Shown: positions 44,824 to 53,089 of the stretch, piece after piece
Layout: the number at the start of each line of letters is the position of its first letter
Numbering within the stretch: the stretch's first letter is position 1
Assembly (NCBI RefSeq): GCF_030348505.1
Contig: NZ_JAUCFJ010000002.1
Coordinates: 1,554,001 to 1,618,000, forward strand
Direction of reading: 5' to 3'
Length of the DNA stretch: 64,000 nt
Origin: Lysinibacillus sp. G4S2
Lineage (GTDB): Bacteria; Bacillota; Bacilli; Bacillales_A; Planococcaceae
The notes under the pieces: generated by a model
What the model was told of the DNA's origin: nothing
Database searches by the model: none
Seen by the model: the letters and a program-made list of their open reading frames with translations, nothing else
Made by a program: the position numbers and the translations under genes

Positions 44824-45015
44824 CAATCAATTAAGCCTCGGCATAATTGCGTCCAGAATCGGCATTGGGCCAACGTGATGTTGGTCACTCAGTCGTTGCC
44901 ACAGGACGTGGCGTTCTTAGACTGAGTTCCTCTATTTCAGCGGATGTATGAACACCCGCTGGAAAGAGGCTTAAACCGCATTCATCTCACCACCTATAGA
45001 GATGGAGATTTCTGC
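44824..45015 (-). mobile_element. Divergent relative of the structured element (copy 4)
   Basis: Read on the minus strand it shares GGTGGTGAGATGAATGCGG with copies 1 and 3 and ends GGACGCAATTATGCCGAGGC then TTAATTGATTG, where the others end GGACGCAATTACGCCAAGGC then GAAATTGAT. The middle differs: ACTCAGTC..GACTGAGT enclosing CGCCAC-GTCCT-GTGGCA, a strong two-part hairpin, plus CCAACATCACGTTGG. The pattern recalls the 3' ends (omega-RNA plus right end) of IS200/IS605-type elements in Bacillaceae. Confidence 0.55.
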
Positions 45016-45120
45016 AATGGAAACCTGAATAGCTAACTGCTTCTATGGAGAAAAAATCAGACCACAGTAATTAACAATGTTCTTTAAAATTACCATTTTA
45101 TGAGGAACAGGTAGAGTGAT

Positions 45121-45888
45121 TTATATCAATAAATCTGATACGACCTGAACAATCAGCAAGAAAAAAATGATTGGTAATAAAATTTGAATCCACTTTGTTT
45201 GGATATAAGGGATGATCTTTAAACCTAAGAACGAGCCAACAATAGAGCCAATTGAAACAGGAATGGCGATTCCCCAATTAACAATGCCAGTAAAGTAGTA
45301 AAAGAGAAAGGCGCCTATACAACTTGAAAACGTAATAATTCTTGTTAACTCAACTGCTTTTATATAGGTATATTGCTTTTTAAGATGATATGTTACATTC
45401 ATTAGAGCTGAGCCAGGTCCAAAACCACCATCATATATTGAAATTGCAAACGGAATGAGTTTATTAATTGGTTGTTCCTCTGTTTCTTTTAGATCCTTTA
45501 CCATAAATTTATTACTGCGAAGAACAATGAAAAATGCGAAAATTAAGAATACGCAAGCTACAATATTCATGACTTGTTCCGATAATCGAGTGGCTAAAAA
45601 TGCGCCAAATACGCCTCCTAAACTAGCAATCATCATTAAAGATGTGAATTTTTTTAACGATAAATGTCCTTTAATTATAAACGATACGACATTTGATAGA
45701 GCTGAAATACCTGTCGCAAATTTATTAACAGCTACGGTTGAATGAATCGGAATGCCAATAAGTAACATAGCGGGTAACAAAATAAAGCCTGCAGCGCCGA
45801 AAAGAACACCAATGACTGCTGCGAGTAAGCCAATTGTAAATAAAATAAATCCATTTACTGATAACCATTCATGTAGTAAAATTTCCAT
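45121..45888 (-). CDS. TauE/SafE family membrane exporter
   Basis: A 255-residue protein with about eight membrane segments and family features at both repeats: GVLFGAAGFILLPAMLLIGI near the N-terminus and IYDGGFGPGSALMNVTYHLK in the second half. TauE/SafE proteins export sulfite or sulfonates, but many are uncharacterised. The start ATG 45888 follows GAGGTG. It is divergent from a LysR regulator at 46126, and a structured element sits between them. Confidence 0.87.
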   Translation of the reverse strand: MEILLHEWLSVNGFILFTIGLLAAVIGVLFGAAGFILLPAMLLIGIPIHSTVAVNKFATGISALSNVVSFIIKGHLSLKKFTSLMMIASLGGVFGAFLATRLSEQVMNIVACVFLIFAFFIVLRSNKFMVKDLKETEEQPINKLIPFAISIYDGGFGPGSALMNVTYHLKKQYTYIKAVELTRIITFSSCIGAFLFYYFTGIVNWGIAIPVSIGSIVGSFLGLKIIPYIQTKWIQILLPIIFFLLIVQVVSDLLI

Positions 45889-45966
45889 CAAATCACCTCT
45901 ACACTTAAATTACTGCTAAACCATACATAAAACAAATATATAATAATTGCTTATTCATAAATTCAA

Positions 45967-46104
45967 TTTATCTTTCATCAGTGGGTGTTAGAACACCCAG
46001 TGATGAAAGATAAAGCCTCCGGCGGATGTCACGGATTTTGAAAGGAATGAATTGTGTGGGCACAATTCAAAATCCGGACGCAATTACGCCAAGGCGAAAT
46101 TGAT
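45967..46104 (+). mobile_element. Structured ORF-less element, copy 2
   Basis: A shortened copy. The outer stem is TTTATCTTTCATCA / TGATGAAAGATAAA and continues TGGGTGTT / AACACCCA as one long hairpin, replacing the roughly 100-base inner part of copies 1 and 3. Then CGGATTTT / AAAATCCG encloses GAATTGTG-TGGG-CACAATTC, followed by the CAATTACGCC-AA-GGCGAAATTG hairpin. Relative to copy 1, both arms of two stems changed together. Confidence 0.7.
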
Positions 46105-46125
46105 TGATAGAAAGGTGTGGATGAA

Positions 46126-47010
46126 ATGAATTTGCATGCATTAAGGATTTTTACGAATGTAGCAAAGCTTGGAGGAATTACTGCAGCAGCGAATAAAATG
46201 CTGCTTAGTCAACCAGCAGTCACAATTCAAATACGGAAATTAGAGAGCGAAATAGGGGCAAAATTGATTGAAGGAAAAGGACGTGGCATTCAATTAACGC
46301 CTGAGGGGAAGTTTTTGTATGAGCAGGGAATGCGTTTATTTTATTTAGAAGCACAAATTGATGAAAAGCTCGGTAAATTTTTAGCGAAGGAAGAGAAAAT
46401 ACATATTGCTTCTTCCTATATACCAATAAACTATATACTCCCATCTTTTATTGCAGCGTATAAGCTTGCTAATCCTCACATTGAATTTTTTGTGTCGCTA
46501 GGCAATGTAAAATCTGTGGAAGAGCAAGTTCTTAATTATGAAGTAGATTTTGGTTTTGTCGTGCAAAATAAAATGGGTCACCCTGATTTACAGTTTGAAA
46601 AAATAGTAGAGATCCCGTTTTGGTTTGTTGTTCATCCATCACATTCTTTAGCAAATCAAACTGTCCCAATTTACGAATTATCGAAGGAGGACTTTATTTA
46701 TCGGGAACGTGGTAGCTCGACACTCGATTTATTGGAGTCGTTTTTTTACACTTATAACGGTCCATTGCCTAAATTAGGACTTCAAATGCAGGGCTTACAT
46801 GAATCGATTAAAGTAGTGGAAGCAGGGTACGGTTTGACCTTAGCACCATCCTATAGTGTTACCGAAAGTATAACAAATGGGAAGCTAGCCCGGGTCTATG
46901 TTGAACAGGCAGATATTCAGCAAAGTTTATTTATATGTACACGCAAATCAGATTTAGAAGAACATCCATTTATTCTGTATTTAAAAGAGCATTTAAACGC
47001 TATAAAATAA
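46126..47010 (+). CDS. LysR-family transcriptional regulator
   Basis: A 294-residue LysR regulator, closely related to the one at 2057-2947 (MNLHALRIFTNVAKLGGITA and LSQPAVTIQIRKLESEIGAK are shared with few changes). The C-terminal effector domain follows. I choose ATG 46126, with AAAGGTG upstream and the same first residues as the paralogue; GTG 46117 would put the start inside that ribosome-binding site. It probably regulates the divergent TauE-type exporter. Confidence 0.88.
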   Translation: MNLHALRIFTNVAKLGGITAAANKMLLSQPAVTIQIRKLESEIGAKLIEGKGRGIQLTPEGKFLYEQGMRLFYLEAQIDEKLGKFLAKEEKIHIASSYIPINYILPSFIAAYKLANPHIEFFVSLGNVKSVEEQVLNYEVDFGFVVQNKMGHPDLQFEKIVEIPFWFVVHPSHSLANQTVPIYELSKEDFIYRERGSSTLDLLESFFYTYNGPLPKLGLQMQGLHESIKVVEAGYGLTLAPSYSVTESITNGKLARVYVEQADIQQSLFICTRKSDLEEHPFILYLKEHLNAIK

Positions 47011-47034
47011 CCAATCTAAAAGTAATAAAACCAA

Positions 47035-47075
47035 TATCGGGAACGAGCATTAAACGTGCTTATTCTCGATTTTTA
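47035..47075 (+). terminator. Terminator of the lysR gene
   Basis: ATCGGGAACGAGCA pairs imperfectly with TGCTTATTCTCGAT and is followed by TTTTT. Confidence 0.8.
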
Positions 47076-47452
47076 TATGTAGCAAGGCCTTTGTATACTG
47101 TATCAAAATTCATTATCATTAAATCACACAGAAATAGGGTATTGCTTTGCAGCTATTTCTTTGTTCGCTTTTAAAAACACGTTATCTCTTGTTAGATTGA
47201 CAGTCGTAACATACTAAGAGGACGATCAATCTAAATAGTTTTTTTCATCAACATTATTTTTATTAAGTAGCCAGAAAAGCTTACTTAGTTTGCGTTCGAT
47301 CATTAGATTATATTTTCTAGCTACTATGTTTTTTAAAATAGAATGGTATAAAAATACTTATTTTATGTATGTTGATATGTAATAGTTGAGTTATAGATTG
47401 AATAGTTTTATTATTCAGTTTATAAGGGTGTTTTTTACAGAGGGGGATATTG
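47076..47452. other. Gap before the MaoC-like gene
   Basis: AT-rich without a supported gene. AGAGGGGGATATTG at its end is the ribosome-binding site of the MaoC-like gene, and TTATATTTTC-type -10 boxes are too common here to choose among. Confidence 0.4.
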
Positions 47453-47830
47453 ATGGTATTGCATGTAGGAGAAAAAATTACATTTGAACGTAAGTTTACA
47501 AAAGAGGATGTTGAATTATTTACGAGAGTATCAAAAGATGAAGGGGTTCATCATATCACGCCAGATGAACAAGGACGATTTGTCGTACAAGGACTTTTAA
47601 CAGCGACGCTCCCAACGAAAGTTGGAGGTGACTATAACGTACTAGCGCGTAAAATGAATTACGAATTTTTACGTCCAGTTTTTAGTGATGATACAATTCG
47701 TTGTGATGTAATAATTGAACAGTATGAACCGGATGGAAAAAATCGTACGGCAATTACTACAACATTTACGTGTACTAATCAACTTGAAAAAGAAGTGTTA
47801 AAAGGAAGTTTTTCAGGTATTATTCTATAA
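47453..47830 (+). CDS. MaoC/FapR-like hot-dog fold protein
   Basis: A 125-residue protein. ERKFTKEDVELFTRVSKDEG at the N-terminus followed by HHITPDEQGRFVVQGLLTAT is the MaoC-type hydratase pattern, with candidate Asp and His active-site residues. Members hydrate enoyl thioesters or bind acyl chains. ATG 47453 has AGAGGGGG six bases upstream and is preferred over TTG 47450. The MBL-fold gene follows 47 bases later and may share the transcript. Confidence 0.75.
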   Translation: MVLHVGEKITFERKFTKEDVELFTRVSKDEGVHHITPDEQGRFVVQGLLTATLPTKVGGDYNVLARKMNYEFLRPVFSDDTIRCDVIIEQYEPDGKNRTAITTTFTCTNQLEKEVLKGSFSGIIL

Positions 47831-47877
47831 CATTTAACTTATTTCAGTAGAAGTATTTGATAGGGGGAGTTTACCAT

Positions 47878-48846
47878 ATGAAAACTGCAGAAATTCTATT
47901 TTTTGAGCGTCCATTTCCGAGTGCTAATAGTATTGTTATTAAAGATAATCAATCATTTTTAATTGATACCGGATTTGGTAGTGATATAGTTCGAACTGAG
48001 AAACTTTTAACCGAAGTAGGGATATTACCACAACAGTTAAATGGCATTATAAACACTCACTATCATAGCGATCACGTTGGTGGAAATCATTATTTTCAGC
48101 GACAATATAACCTACCGATTGCGGCACATCTTTGGGAGGGAGAAATGGTTAATCGTTGTGATTTCGAAACTTGTAGTGCCCACTATTTAGATCAACCAGT
48201 GGAACAATATGTTGTGCAACAGTTACTTGTAGATGAACAAGAGATTAATACGGGTAATAGTGCTTTACAAGTTTTACATACACCAGGACATACATTAGGA
48301 CATATATCTTTATACGAGCCAAAACAGCAGATTTTAATTTGTGGTGATTTATTTCATTACAATGATGTTGGATGGTTAAATATTTTTCGAGAAGGTACAA
48401 ACAGTTTAGGACGTTCTTATGAAAGTCTAGAGCGACTCGCTAAACTTTCGATAAAAAAAGCATATCCTGGTCATGGTCGTGCCATCGACGACCCATTAAT
48501 AATGATTGACAAAGCAAGAGAACGCATTGAAAAATGGATGGAATCACCAGAAAAAATGGCTTGGCATGCATGTAAACGAATTTTTTCCTTTACACTAATG
48601 TTGAAAAATGGATTAACGAAGCGAAATATTACGCCTTATTTACTCAGCTGTGGGTGGTTTTACGATTTTGCTGTTCATTCTTTTCACACAGAGCCAAAGG
48701 AATTCGTACAACCATTTATTGATGAAATGATTCGCTCAAAAGCTGCGATATGGGAACAAGGCAAATTAATGGCGTCAGCACCATATGAAGCGCCAGATCC
48801 ACAATGGATAGAAAACGATTGGAAACCAAATAATTGGACAAGATAA
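47878..48846 (+). CDS. MBL-fold metallo-hydrolase
   Basis: A 322-residue metallo-beta-lactamase-fold hydrolase. The metal site is complete: NTHYHSDHVGG (H-x-H-x-D-H), HTPGHTLGHISL, CGDLFHYND, and PGHGRAI near residue 200. This is the glyoxalase II-like arrangement. The C-terminal 100 residues include a helical extension. ATG 47878 follows GGGGGAG, which is better than the upstream in-frame TTG. Together with the MaoC-like protein it may act on acyl thioesters; that is inference. Confidence 0.85.
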   Translation: MKTAEILFFERPFPSANSIVIKDNQSFLIDTGFGSDIVRTEKLLTEVGILPQQLNGIINTHYHSDHVGGNHYFQRQYNLPIAAHLWEGEMVNRCDFETCSAHYLDQPVEQYVVQQLLVDEQEINTGNSALQVLHTPGHTLGHISLYEPKQQILICGDLFHYNDVGWLNIFREGTNSLGRSYESLERLAKLSIKKAYPGHGRAIDDPLIMIDKARERIEKWMESPEKMAWHACKRIFSFTLMLKNGLTKRNITPYLLSCGWFYDFAVHSFHTEPKEFVQPFIDEMIRSKAAIWEQGKLMASAPYEAPDPQWIENDWKPNNWTR

Positions 48847-48880
48847 AGGTACAATTTTGAGCTATAATGTTTTAAAAAAT

Positions 48881-48945
48881 AGATGTAATAATCCAAAGAG
48901 ATGAACTCGAAAGGGAGTTTACTTTGTGAATATTACATCTTTTTT
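48881..48945 (+). terminator. Terminator-like hairpin after the MBL gene
   Basis: AGATGTAATA pairs with TATTACATCT, enclosing a small AACTC/GAGTT hairpin, and ends in TTTTTT. The 3' arm overlaps the LysE-like remnant. Confidence 0.7.
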
Positions 48946-49066
48946 AATTTCCTGTTTTATAATTACGGTTACCCTCAGCCAAATCAATATTGTTATGTTA
49001 TTAATCTCTAAATTTCAAATGATTCCTACTATGCTGTTTATAATTGAGTACTTGGTCAGCAGCTAG
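48926..49066 (+). pseudogene. N-terminal remnant of a LysE/RhtB-type exporter
   Basis: GTG 48926 after AAAGGGAGTTTACTTT opens a 46-codon hydrophobic frame starting VNITSFLISCFIITVTLSQI. LysE-family proteins begin with a comparable NITSFLI-x-C-FI-x-T-TPGP motif; here TPGP is altered and the frame ends early. It is therefore read as the decayed first membrane segments of such an exporter. Confidence 0.4.
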
Positions 49067-49138
49067 AGAAGCGGTTTAGTTGATAAATTTGAAACTATTT
49101 ATAATTTACAGTCGTATAAAAATATGGAGCTTCTTTAA

Positions 49139-49186
49139 GGGGAGTCACCCAGTCGGAACGGAAATCAACCACACGTTATGGTGGTG
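49139..49186. repeat. End fragment of the family A repeat
   Basis: GGGGAGTCACCCAGTCGGAA then CGGAAATCAACCACACGTTA matches the outer end of the copy at 58995-59165 (read in reverse). The rest of the element is absent. Confidence 0.6.
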
Positions 49187-49269
49187 ACCTAAAATATGGT
49201 AGTTATTTTTGGGTATTTGAAAATGGCGAAATCGAAGAAATACAAATATTTATATGAGGGAAGTGTGTT

Positions 49270-49731
49270 ATGCAATTTGAAGGTGCAATGTTAGAATATC
49301 GTTTGCAAAAAGAGAAAGACAAGTTTGAACCAATCTATTATTATACTAATATTGATTTACCACAAATTTTAACTAGAAGAGAATGTGAATTTTTTATTAA
49401 AGAAGGTAAGACGTATCAACAACTGTCTTCTGCTATTGAGGATGAGTTATTTGTAATTTATGTAAAATTACACGAAGAAACACCAATTGATATTAAAGAA
49501 CCCTTATATGAAGGGATTAAACTTGAATTTCGTGAATTAAATGCCTATAAAAATCATCCGCTTATCACATTTGAATATATGACGAATCATCTAGATATTT
49601 TAAGCGTTATCGGAAGCATATATACATATATCGATGGTAAGGAATGGGAGCGTGATTCAGCTGAAATTGATGAAGACCGAGGCGTGTATGTTTTATATGT
49701 TAAGCCAACAGGATTTACGCTTGTAACATAG
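49270..49731 (+). CDS. Hypothetical protein of the ATP-grasp/DUF350 operon
   Basis: A 153-residue soluble protein starting MQFEGAMLEYRLQKEKDKFE. It contains DLPQILTRRECEFFIKEGKT and ends YVLYVKPTGFTLVT. I do not recognise a family. It begins a tight operon (16, 2 and 65 bases between the following genes). By position it may correspond to the DUF2491/DUF4178-type gene that accompanies the E. coli yjfLMC group, but sequence similarity is not evident by eye. GAGGGAAG lies upstream. Confidence 0.75.
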   Translation: MQFEGAMLEYRLQKEKDKFEPIYYYTNIDLPQILTRRECEFFIKEGKTYQQLSSAIEDELFVIYVKLHEETPIDIKEPLYEGIKLEFRELNAYKNHPLITFEYMTNHLDILSVIGSIYTYIDGKEWERDSAEIDEDRGVYVLYVKPTGFTLVT

Positions 49732-49747
49732 GGAGGGTATTTTTAGA

Positions 49748-50056
49748 ATGAAGAAGACAAAGAAAATGATGACAGGGGCATTAGCAGCTGCGGCTTTAGT
49801 AACGCTCTCTGCTTGTGGGGACGAAAGGGGATATGAAGCGCCAACTGGAACGGATTGCGATGATTGGGAATGGGATAAAGAGACGGGTACGTATTATTGC
49901 GATGATAGTCATTCAACACATGCCGGGGGTTACTATTATGGTGGGAAATATTATACATCAAAAAATTCGTTACAAAAAAGTGCTGATTACAAAAGTTATG
50001 CATCGAATTACAAATCAGGAATAGGTAGTGGTTCAAAAGGCGGTTTTGGAGGGTAA
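49748..50056 (+). CDS. Small lipoprotein, glycine/tyrosine-rich (YjfM-like position)
   Basis: A 102-residue lipoprotein. The signal peptide MKKTKKMMTGALAAAALVTL ends at the lipobox LSAC. The mature part has DCDDWEWDKETGTYYCDD, with two cysteines, and then a Gly/Tyr/Ser/Lys-rich tail (GGYYYGGKYYTSKNSLQ, ending GSKGGFGG). The gene is followed two bases later by the ATP-grasp ligase. A glycine-ended acceptor protein next to a peptide-ligase-like enzyme suggests it could be the substrate; that is inference. Confidence 0.8.
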   Translation: MKKTKKMMTGALAAAALVTLSACGDERGYEAPTGTDCDDWEWDKETGTYYCDDSHSTHAGGYYYGGKYYTSKNSLQKSADYKSYASNYKSGIGSGSKGGFGG

Positions 50057-50058
50057 AG

Positions 50059-51324
50059 ATGAACCAATTTCGTGAGAATCGACAACAGTTTTTTAGCCAG
50101 ATAAAGGATTTTTGGCATGACATATATGGTATGGAATATGCTCTATTTGATATTAAGAGAGAAAGTGCTGAAACGATTAATAAAATTCGACAAGCAACCG
50201 AACAGATTGGCCATATTTTTTATAAGTCGGCTACTTTGTTGCGTATGGTAGATGATGAGACACTTTTGCGTCTTGGATTTCCCACTGAAACGCACTCTTT
50301 CATCCGTTTGCAAACACTGCCAGTAGAAAGTGTCATCGCTCGTTTAGATTTAGTAGTGACAGAGGAACAAGTGAAATTGCTTGAAATAAACGCAGATACA
50401 CCTACATTTATCAAAGAAACTTTTTTTGTGAATGGAAAAGTGTGTGAACAGTTTGGGATGGAAAATCCAAACGATGGATACGAAGATCAGTTAAAACAAG
50501 CCATTTTGAAAGCTGTAACGTCGTCGCTTCGTTCTAGCGGAAGAGATGGAGCTAACAATATCGTTTTCGCAGCACACTCTGATCATGAAGAAGATAAACT
50601 GACAACAATGTATTTAAAGGAACTCTCTGGATTAAAAAGTCAGTATATGGACTTTAATCACTTACAACTTGTAGATGAGCCAATTTTAGAAAATGAAGAG
50701 GTTGTCCTACCACAAGGTCTTTATAATAGAAAAGGAGAAAAAATCGATGTTTTATATCGACAGACGTATCCAATTGAACATTTAATATATGATGAAGATC
50801 CGATGACAAAAGAAAAAGTAGGTCAATCGTTAATGAAGCTAGTGGAACAACAGGACTTAGCTATTATGAATCCTCCTTCTGCTTTTTTACTACAATCCAA
50901 GGCAATAATGGCGCTAATTTGGGGGCTACATGAGGAACAGCATACTTTTTATACACGTGAAGAACATAACGCGATACATAAATATTTTTTACCAACTTAT
51001 CTAGATCCAGATATGTTTTTACAACAAGGGCAAAGTTTTGTGAAAAAGCCTGCATTTGGCCGCGAAGGAGACACTGTCGAGATTTTTTCCACTACAGGTA
51101 AAAAAATTGCGGAAGATATTCATAAAACATATAAAGATGAACTTCCTGTGTATCAACAGTTTATAGAGTTACCACAAACTATAATTCAAACAGAACAAGG
51201 TCCCAAACGAGCGCATTATATGTATGGTTGCTTTTATATTAATGGTAAGGCAAGTGCAATTGGCATTCGCGCTGGAGGACAAATTACAGATAACGGATCT
51301 TATTTTTTACCAATAGGTTATTAG
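50059..51324 (+). CDS. Glutathionylspermidine-synthase-like ATP-grasp ligase (YjfC-like)
   Basis: A 421-residue ATP-grasp protein of the GSP_synth family, C-terminal domain only; the amidase half of E. coli Gss is absent. KLLEINADTPTFIKETFFVN, SFVKKPAFGREGDTVEIFST and YQQFIELPQTI provide the substrate and ATP loops, and the C-terminus ends in GIRAGGQITDNGSYFLPIGY. E. coli YjfC has this build and sits with YjfM and YjfL. It likely forms an amide bond between a peptide or protein carboxyl and an amine. Start ATG 50059, with GGAGGGTAAAG upstream. Confidence 0.87.
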   Translation: MNQFRENRQQFFSQIKDFWHDIYGMEYALFDIKRESAETINKIRQATEQIGHIFYKSATLLRMVDDETLLRLGFPTETHSFIRLQTLPVESVIARLDLVVTEEQVKLLEINADTPTFIKETFFVNGKVCEQFGMENPNDGYEDQLKQAILKAVTSSLRSSGRDGANNIVFAAHSDHEEDKLTTMYLKELSGLKSQYMDFNHLQLVDEPILENEEVVLPQGLYNRKGEKIDVLYRQTYPIEHLIYDEDPMTKEKVGQSLMKLVEQQDLAIMNPPSAFLLQSKAIMALIWGLHEEQHTFYTREEHNAIHKYFLPTYLDPDMFLQQGQSFVKKPAFGREGDTVEIFSTTGKKIAEDIHKTYKDELPVYQQFIELPQTIIQTEQGPKRAHYMYGCFYINGKASAIGIRAGGQITDNGSYFLPIGY

Positions 51325-51389
51325 AAAATTTATAAGAATGTAAGAGCTTGGATCAAACTGAAGTTAGCTTAAAAGGAGTGTGTAAAGGA

Positions 51390-51803
51390 ATGGGATTTTT
51401 CTCATTAGATAGTTTTTTAAATTTTTTATTGTATATAGGAACCGGGTTTATTCTCATTTTTATTGGTATTGTTGCATTTGCTTTTACAACAAAATTTTCA
51501 GAGTGGAACTTAATTAAAGAAGGCAATTTGGCGGTTGCATTAAAGCTATGGGGAAAAGTGATTGGGTTAGGCATCACATTATATACAGTATGGTCTTCAA
51601 GTGTTCATATACTAGATGCTATTATTTGGGGGTTAATCGGAATTGCTACACAAGTAGTTGTATATTTGATTATTGAATACGTGTTAACACCAAAAACAAG
51701 CTTGGAGAAAAAAGTGGAAGAAGGAAATACTGCAGTAGGCTTCAGCTTATTTGCAGTGGGCATTACGGTAGGATTAATTATAGCAGGAAGTTTGTCGTAT
51801 TAA
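51390..51803 (+). CDS. DUF350 membrane protein (YjfL-like)
   Basis: A 137-residue protein with four membrane segments arranged as two DUF350 repeats (IKEGNLAVALKLWGKVIGLG in the first, EEGNTAVGFSLFAVGITVGL in the second). DUF350 proteins accompany the YjfC/YjfM pair in E. coli and others. ATG 51390 is chosen because the membrane repeat begins there and AAAGGAGTG lies just upstream. A copy of the structured element begins at its stop codon. Confidence 0.87.
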   Translation: MGFFSLDSFLNFLLYIGTGFILIFIGIVAFAFTTKFSEWNLIKEGNLAVALKLWGKVIGLGITLYTVWSSSVHILDAIIWGLIGIATQVVVYLIIEYVLTPKTSLEKKVEEGNTAVGFSLFAVGITVGLIIAGSLSY

Positions 51804-51995
51804 TCAATTTCGCCTTGGCGTAATTGCGTCCGGATTTTGAATTGTGCTCGCACAATTCATTCCTTTTAAAATCCGTGACATCCGCGGGAAGCTTTATCTT
51901 CATTCAGTAGGTGTTTGGACACACTGAAAAGGAACAACATCCGCATTCATCTCGCCACCTTCAGAGGTTGGAGCCTTTCGCTGAATGAAGATAAT
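51803..51995 (-). mobile_element. Structured ORF-less element, copy 3
   Basis: A full-length copy in reverse orientation. On the minus strand it starts ATTATCTTCATTCAGC, with CTGAATGAAGATAA as partner arm, and includes GGTGGCGAGATGAATGCGG, then CGGATTTT / AAAATCCG around GAATTGTG-CGAG-CACAATTC, and ends CGCAATTACGCC-AA-GGCGAAATTGAT. Its edge overlaps the DUF350 stop codon region. Loop and spacer sequences differ from copy 1 while stems are kept. Confidence 0.72.
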
Positions 51996-52009
51996 ATGTA
52001 TTTGATAAA

Positions 52010-52055
52010 AGAGAGCATGTTTTTTATGAATGAAAAAACATGCTCTCTTTTTATT
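52010..52055. terminator. Strong terminator
   Basis: AGAGAGCATGTTTTTT and AAAAAACATGCTCTCT form a perfect 16-bp stem around a seven-base loop, followed by TTTTTATTT. It ends the ATP-grasp/DUF350 operon and may also serve the opposite strand. Confidence 0.92.
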
Positions 52056-52119
52056 TGATCTGTACATGGAAAAGTCTCTAAAATAACAGATGTTTTATAT
52101 CATAATTCTTTGAGCTATA

Positions 52120-52773
52120 TTATTTTCTTAATGGACAGTTCTTACAATATGGAATATCAGCTTTTGTATTTACTTGATAGTATCGGCAACACGTTTTTCG
52201 AACGGGTACTTCACTCCATGTTTCCTTTCGTTGAAAAAAAGTTTGAAAAGGATTTTGTTCAATACCTAACCAATTAGTTTCAGAAGATGTAAATTCATTA
52301 AAATGTTCATTTAATTCATTTAAAGTATATAATTCTTCATTTTTACGAAGAGTTGCAAGTAGCCTTACAGCTAGATTTTCCCATAAGATCTTCAAGGAAA
52401 TTTTACATTCCTTACTGATAATACCGATAATTGGTGTTAAATGTTGAGCAAAAATGCGATTTTTCCAACAATCGTCAAAAAGATCTGTAGGATTTTCTTC
52501 AATTATCAAATTAAATGATGTTACATCAAATCGTGCTGTAGACCACCAATCCATTCTTTTCTTTTGCAGTCCATAATAATCAAGGCTCGATGCTGCTACT
52601 AAAATTGCATAACGTTTTAAAAATAAAGAACCCGCTACAGATAAGGAAGAAGTATTTAAATAATTTCCATACTGTTTAATGATCGGTAGTAAAGTATCCT
52701 TATTCAATAATTGATGTAAAGGAATACCTTGAGGTGAAGGTTGTTTTTCCACGCCATAAGGCTCTAAATTCAC
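52120..52773 (-). CDS. FhuF-like siderophore-iron reductase
   Basis: About 217 residues. The C-terminus carries VRKTCCRYYQVNTKADIPYC then KNCPLRK, the CC-x(n)-C-x2-C pattern that binds a [2Fe-2S] cluster in FhuF-type ferric-siderophore reductases. The rest is helical, as in the family. I choose GTG 52773 because AGGGAGG lies eight bases upstream; the longer frame would overlap the ABC ATPase tail. Its start overlaps the stop of that tail (GTGA). It is probably iron-regulated through the Fur box at 53090. Confidence 0.82.
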   Translation of the reverse strand: MNLEPYGVEKQPSPQGIPLHQLLNKDTLLPIIKQYGNYLNTSSLSVAGSLFLKRYAILVAASSLDYYGLQKKRMDWWSTARFDVTSFNLIIEENPTDLFDDCWKNRIFAQHLTPIIGIISKECKISLKILWENLAVRLLATLRKNEELYTLNELNEHFNEFTSSETNWLGIEQNPFQTFFQRKETWSEVPVRKTCCRYYQVNTKADIPYCKNCPLRK

Positions 52774-53064
52774 TTTATATACCTCCCTATTCCTTTCGGG
52801 ATACATAATGGAGTTTTAAAAAAGGATCCACTAATTTTGCTACTTCCATCCCAAATTCTTTTTGAACCATTTCTGCTAACAATATCAACAATTGTTCGTT
52901 GTTCAGAGCAATTTAATTCAAACAAATAATTTAACACTTCAAATTGATGAGTGATATCCAAATAAATAATAGGTTTAACTAATAAAGGCTGTATCTCCAC
53001 ATGCTGATAAAATGCATAGCGCTGCAAATATTAAGAGGAATAAAAGTAAATACTTTTTATTCGT
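52770..53064 (-). pseudogene. Deleted siderophore ABC operon: lipoprotein start fused to ATPase end
   Basis: From an ACG at 53064 (in place of ATG) the minus strand reads NKKYLLLFLLIFAALCILSA then CGDTAFIS and a stop, which is a lipoprotein signal peptide with lipobox. In another frame the sequence passes directly into YLDITHQFEVLNYLFELN and RTIVDIV, as in FecE/FhuC-type ATPases after Walker B (there EPT..YLDITHQ..VLHD), and ends PLCIPKGIGRYIK. The binding protein body, permeases and most of the ATPase are missing. Further frameshifts lie near 52815-52850, where EMVQKEFGMEVAKLVDPF is out of frame. Confidence 0.7.
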
Positions 53065-53089
53065 CTCGTCTATTTCTTTTAATTAAGAA

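Noticed and set aside
51802-51995. Structured element as a simple transcription terminator of the DUF350 gene
   Set aside because: A separate, perfect terminator lies just downstream (52010-52055), and the element occurs in other contexts, including inside a coding region.
52770-53027. 85-codon frame as a functional small protein
   Set aside because: Its sequence is the C-terminal part of an ABC ATPase without Walker A and with further frame loss; it is a deletion remnant.
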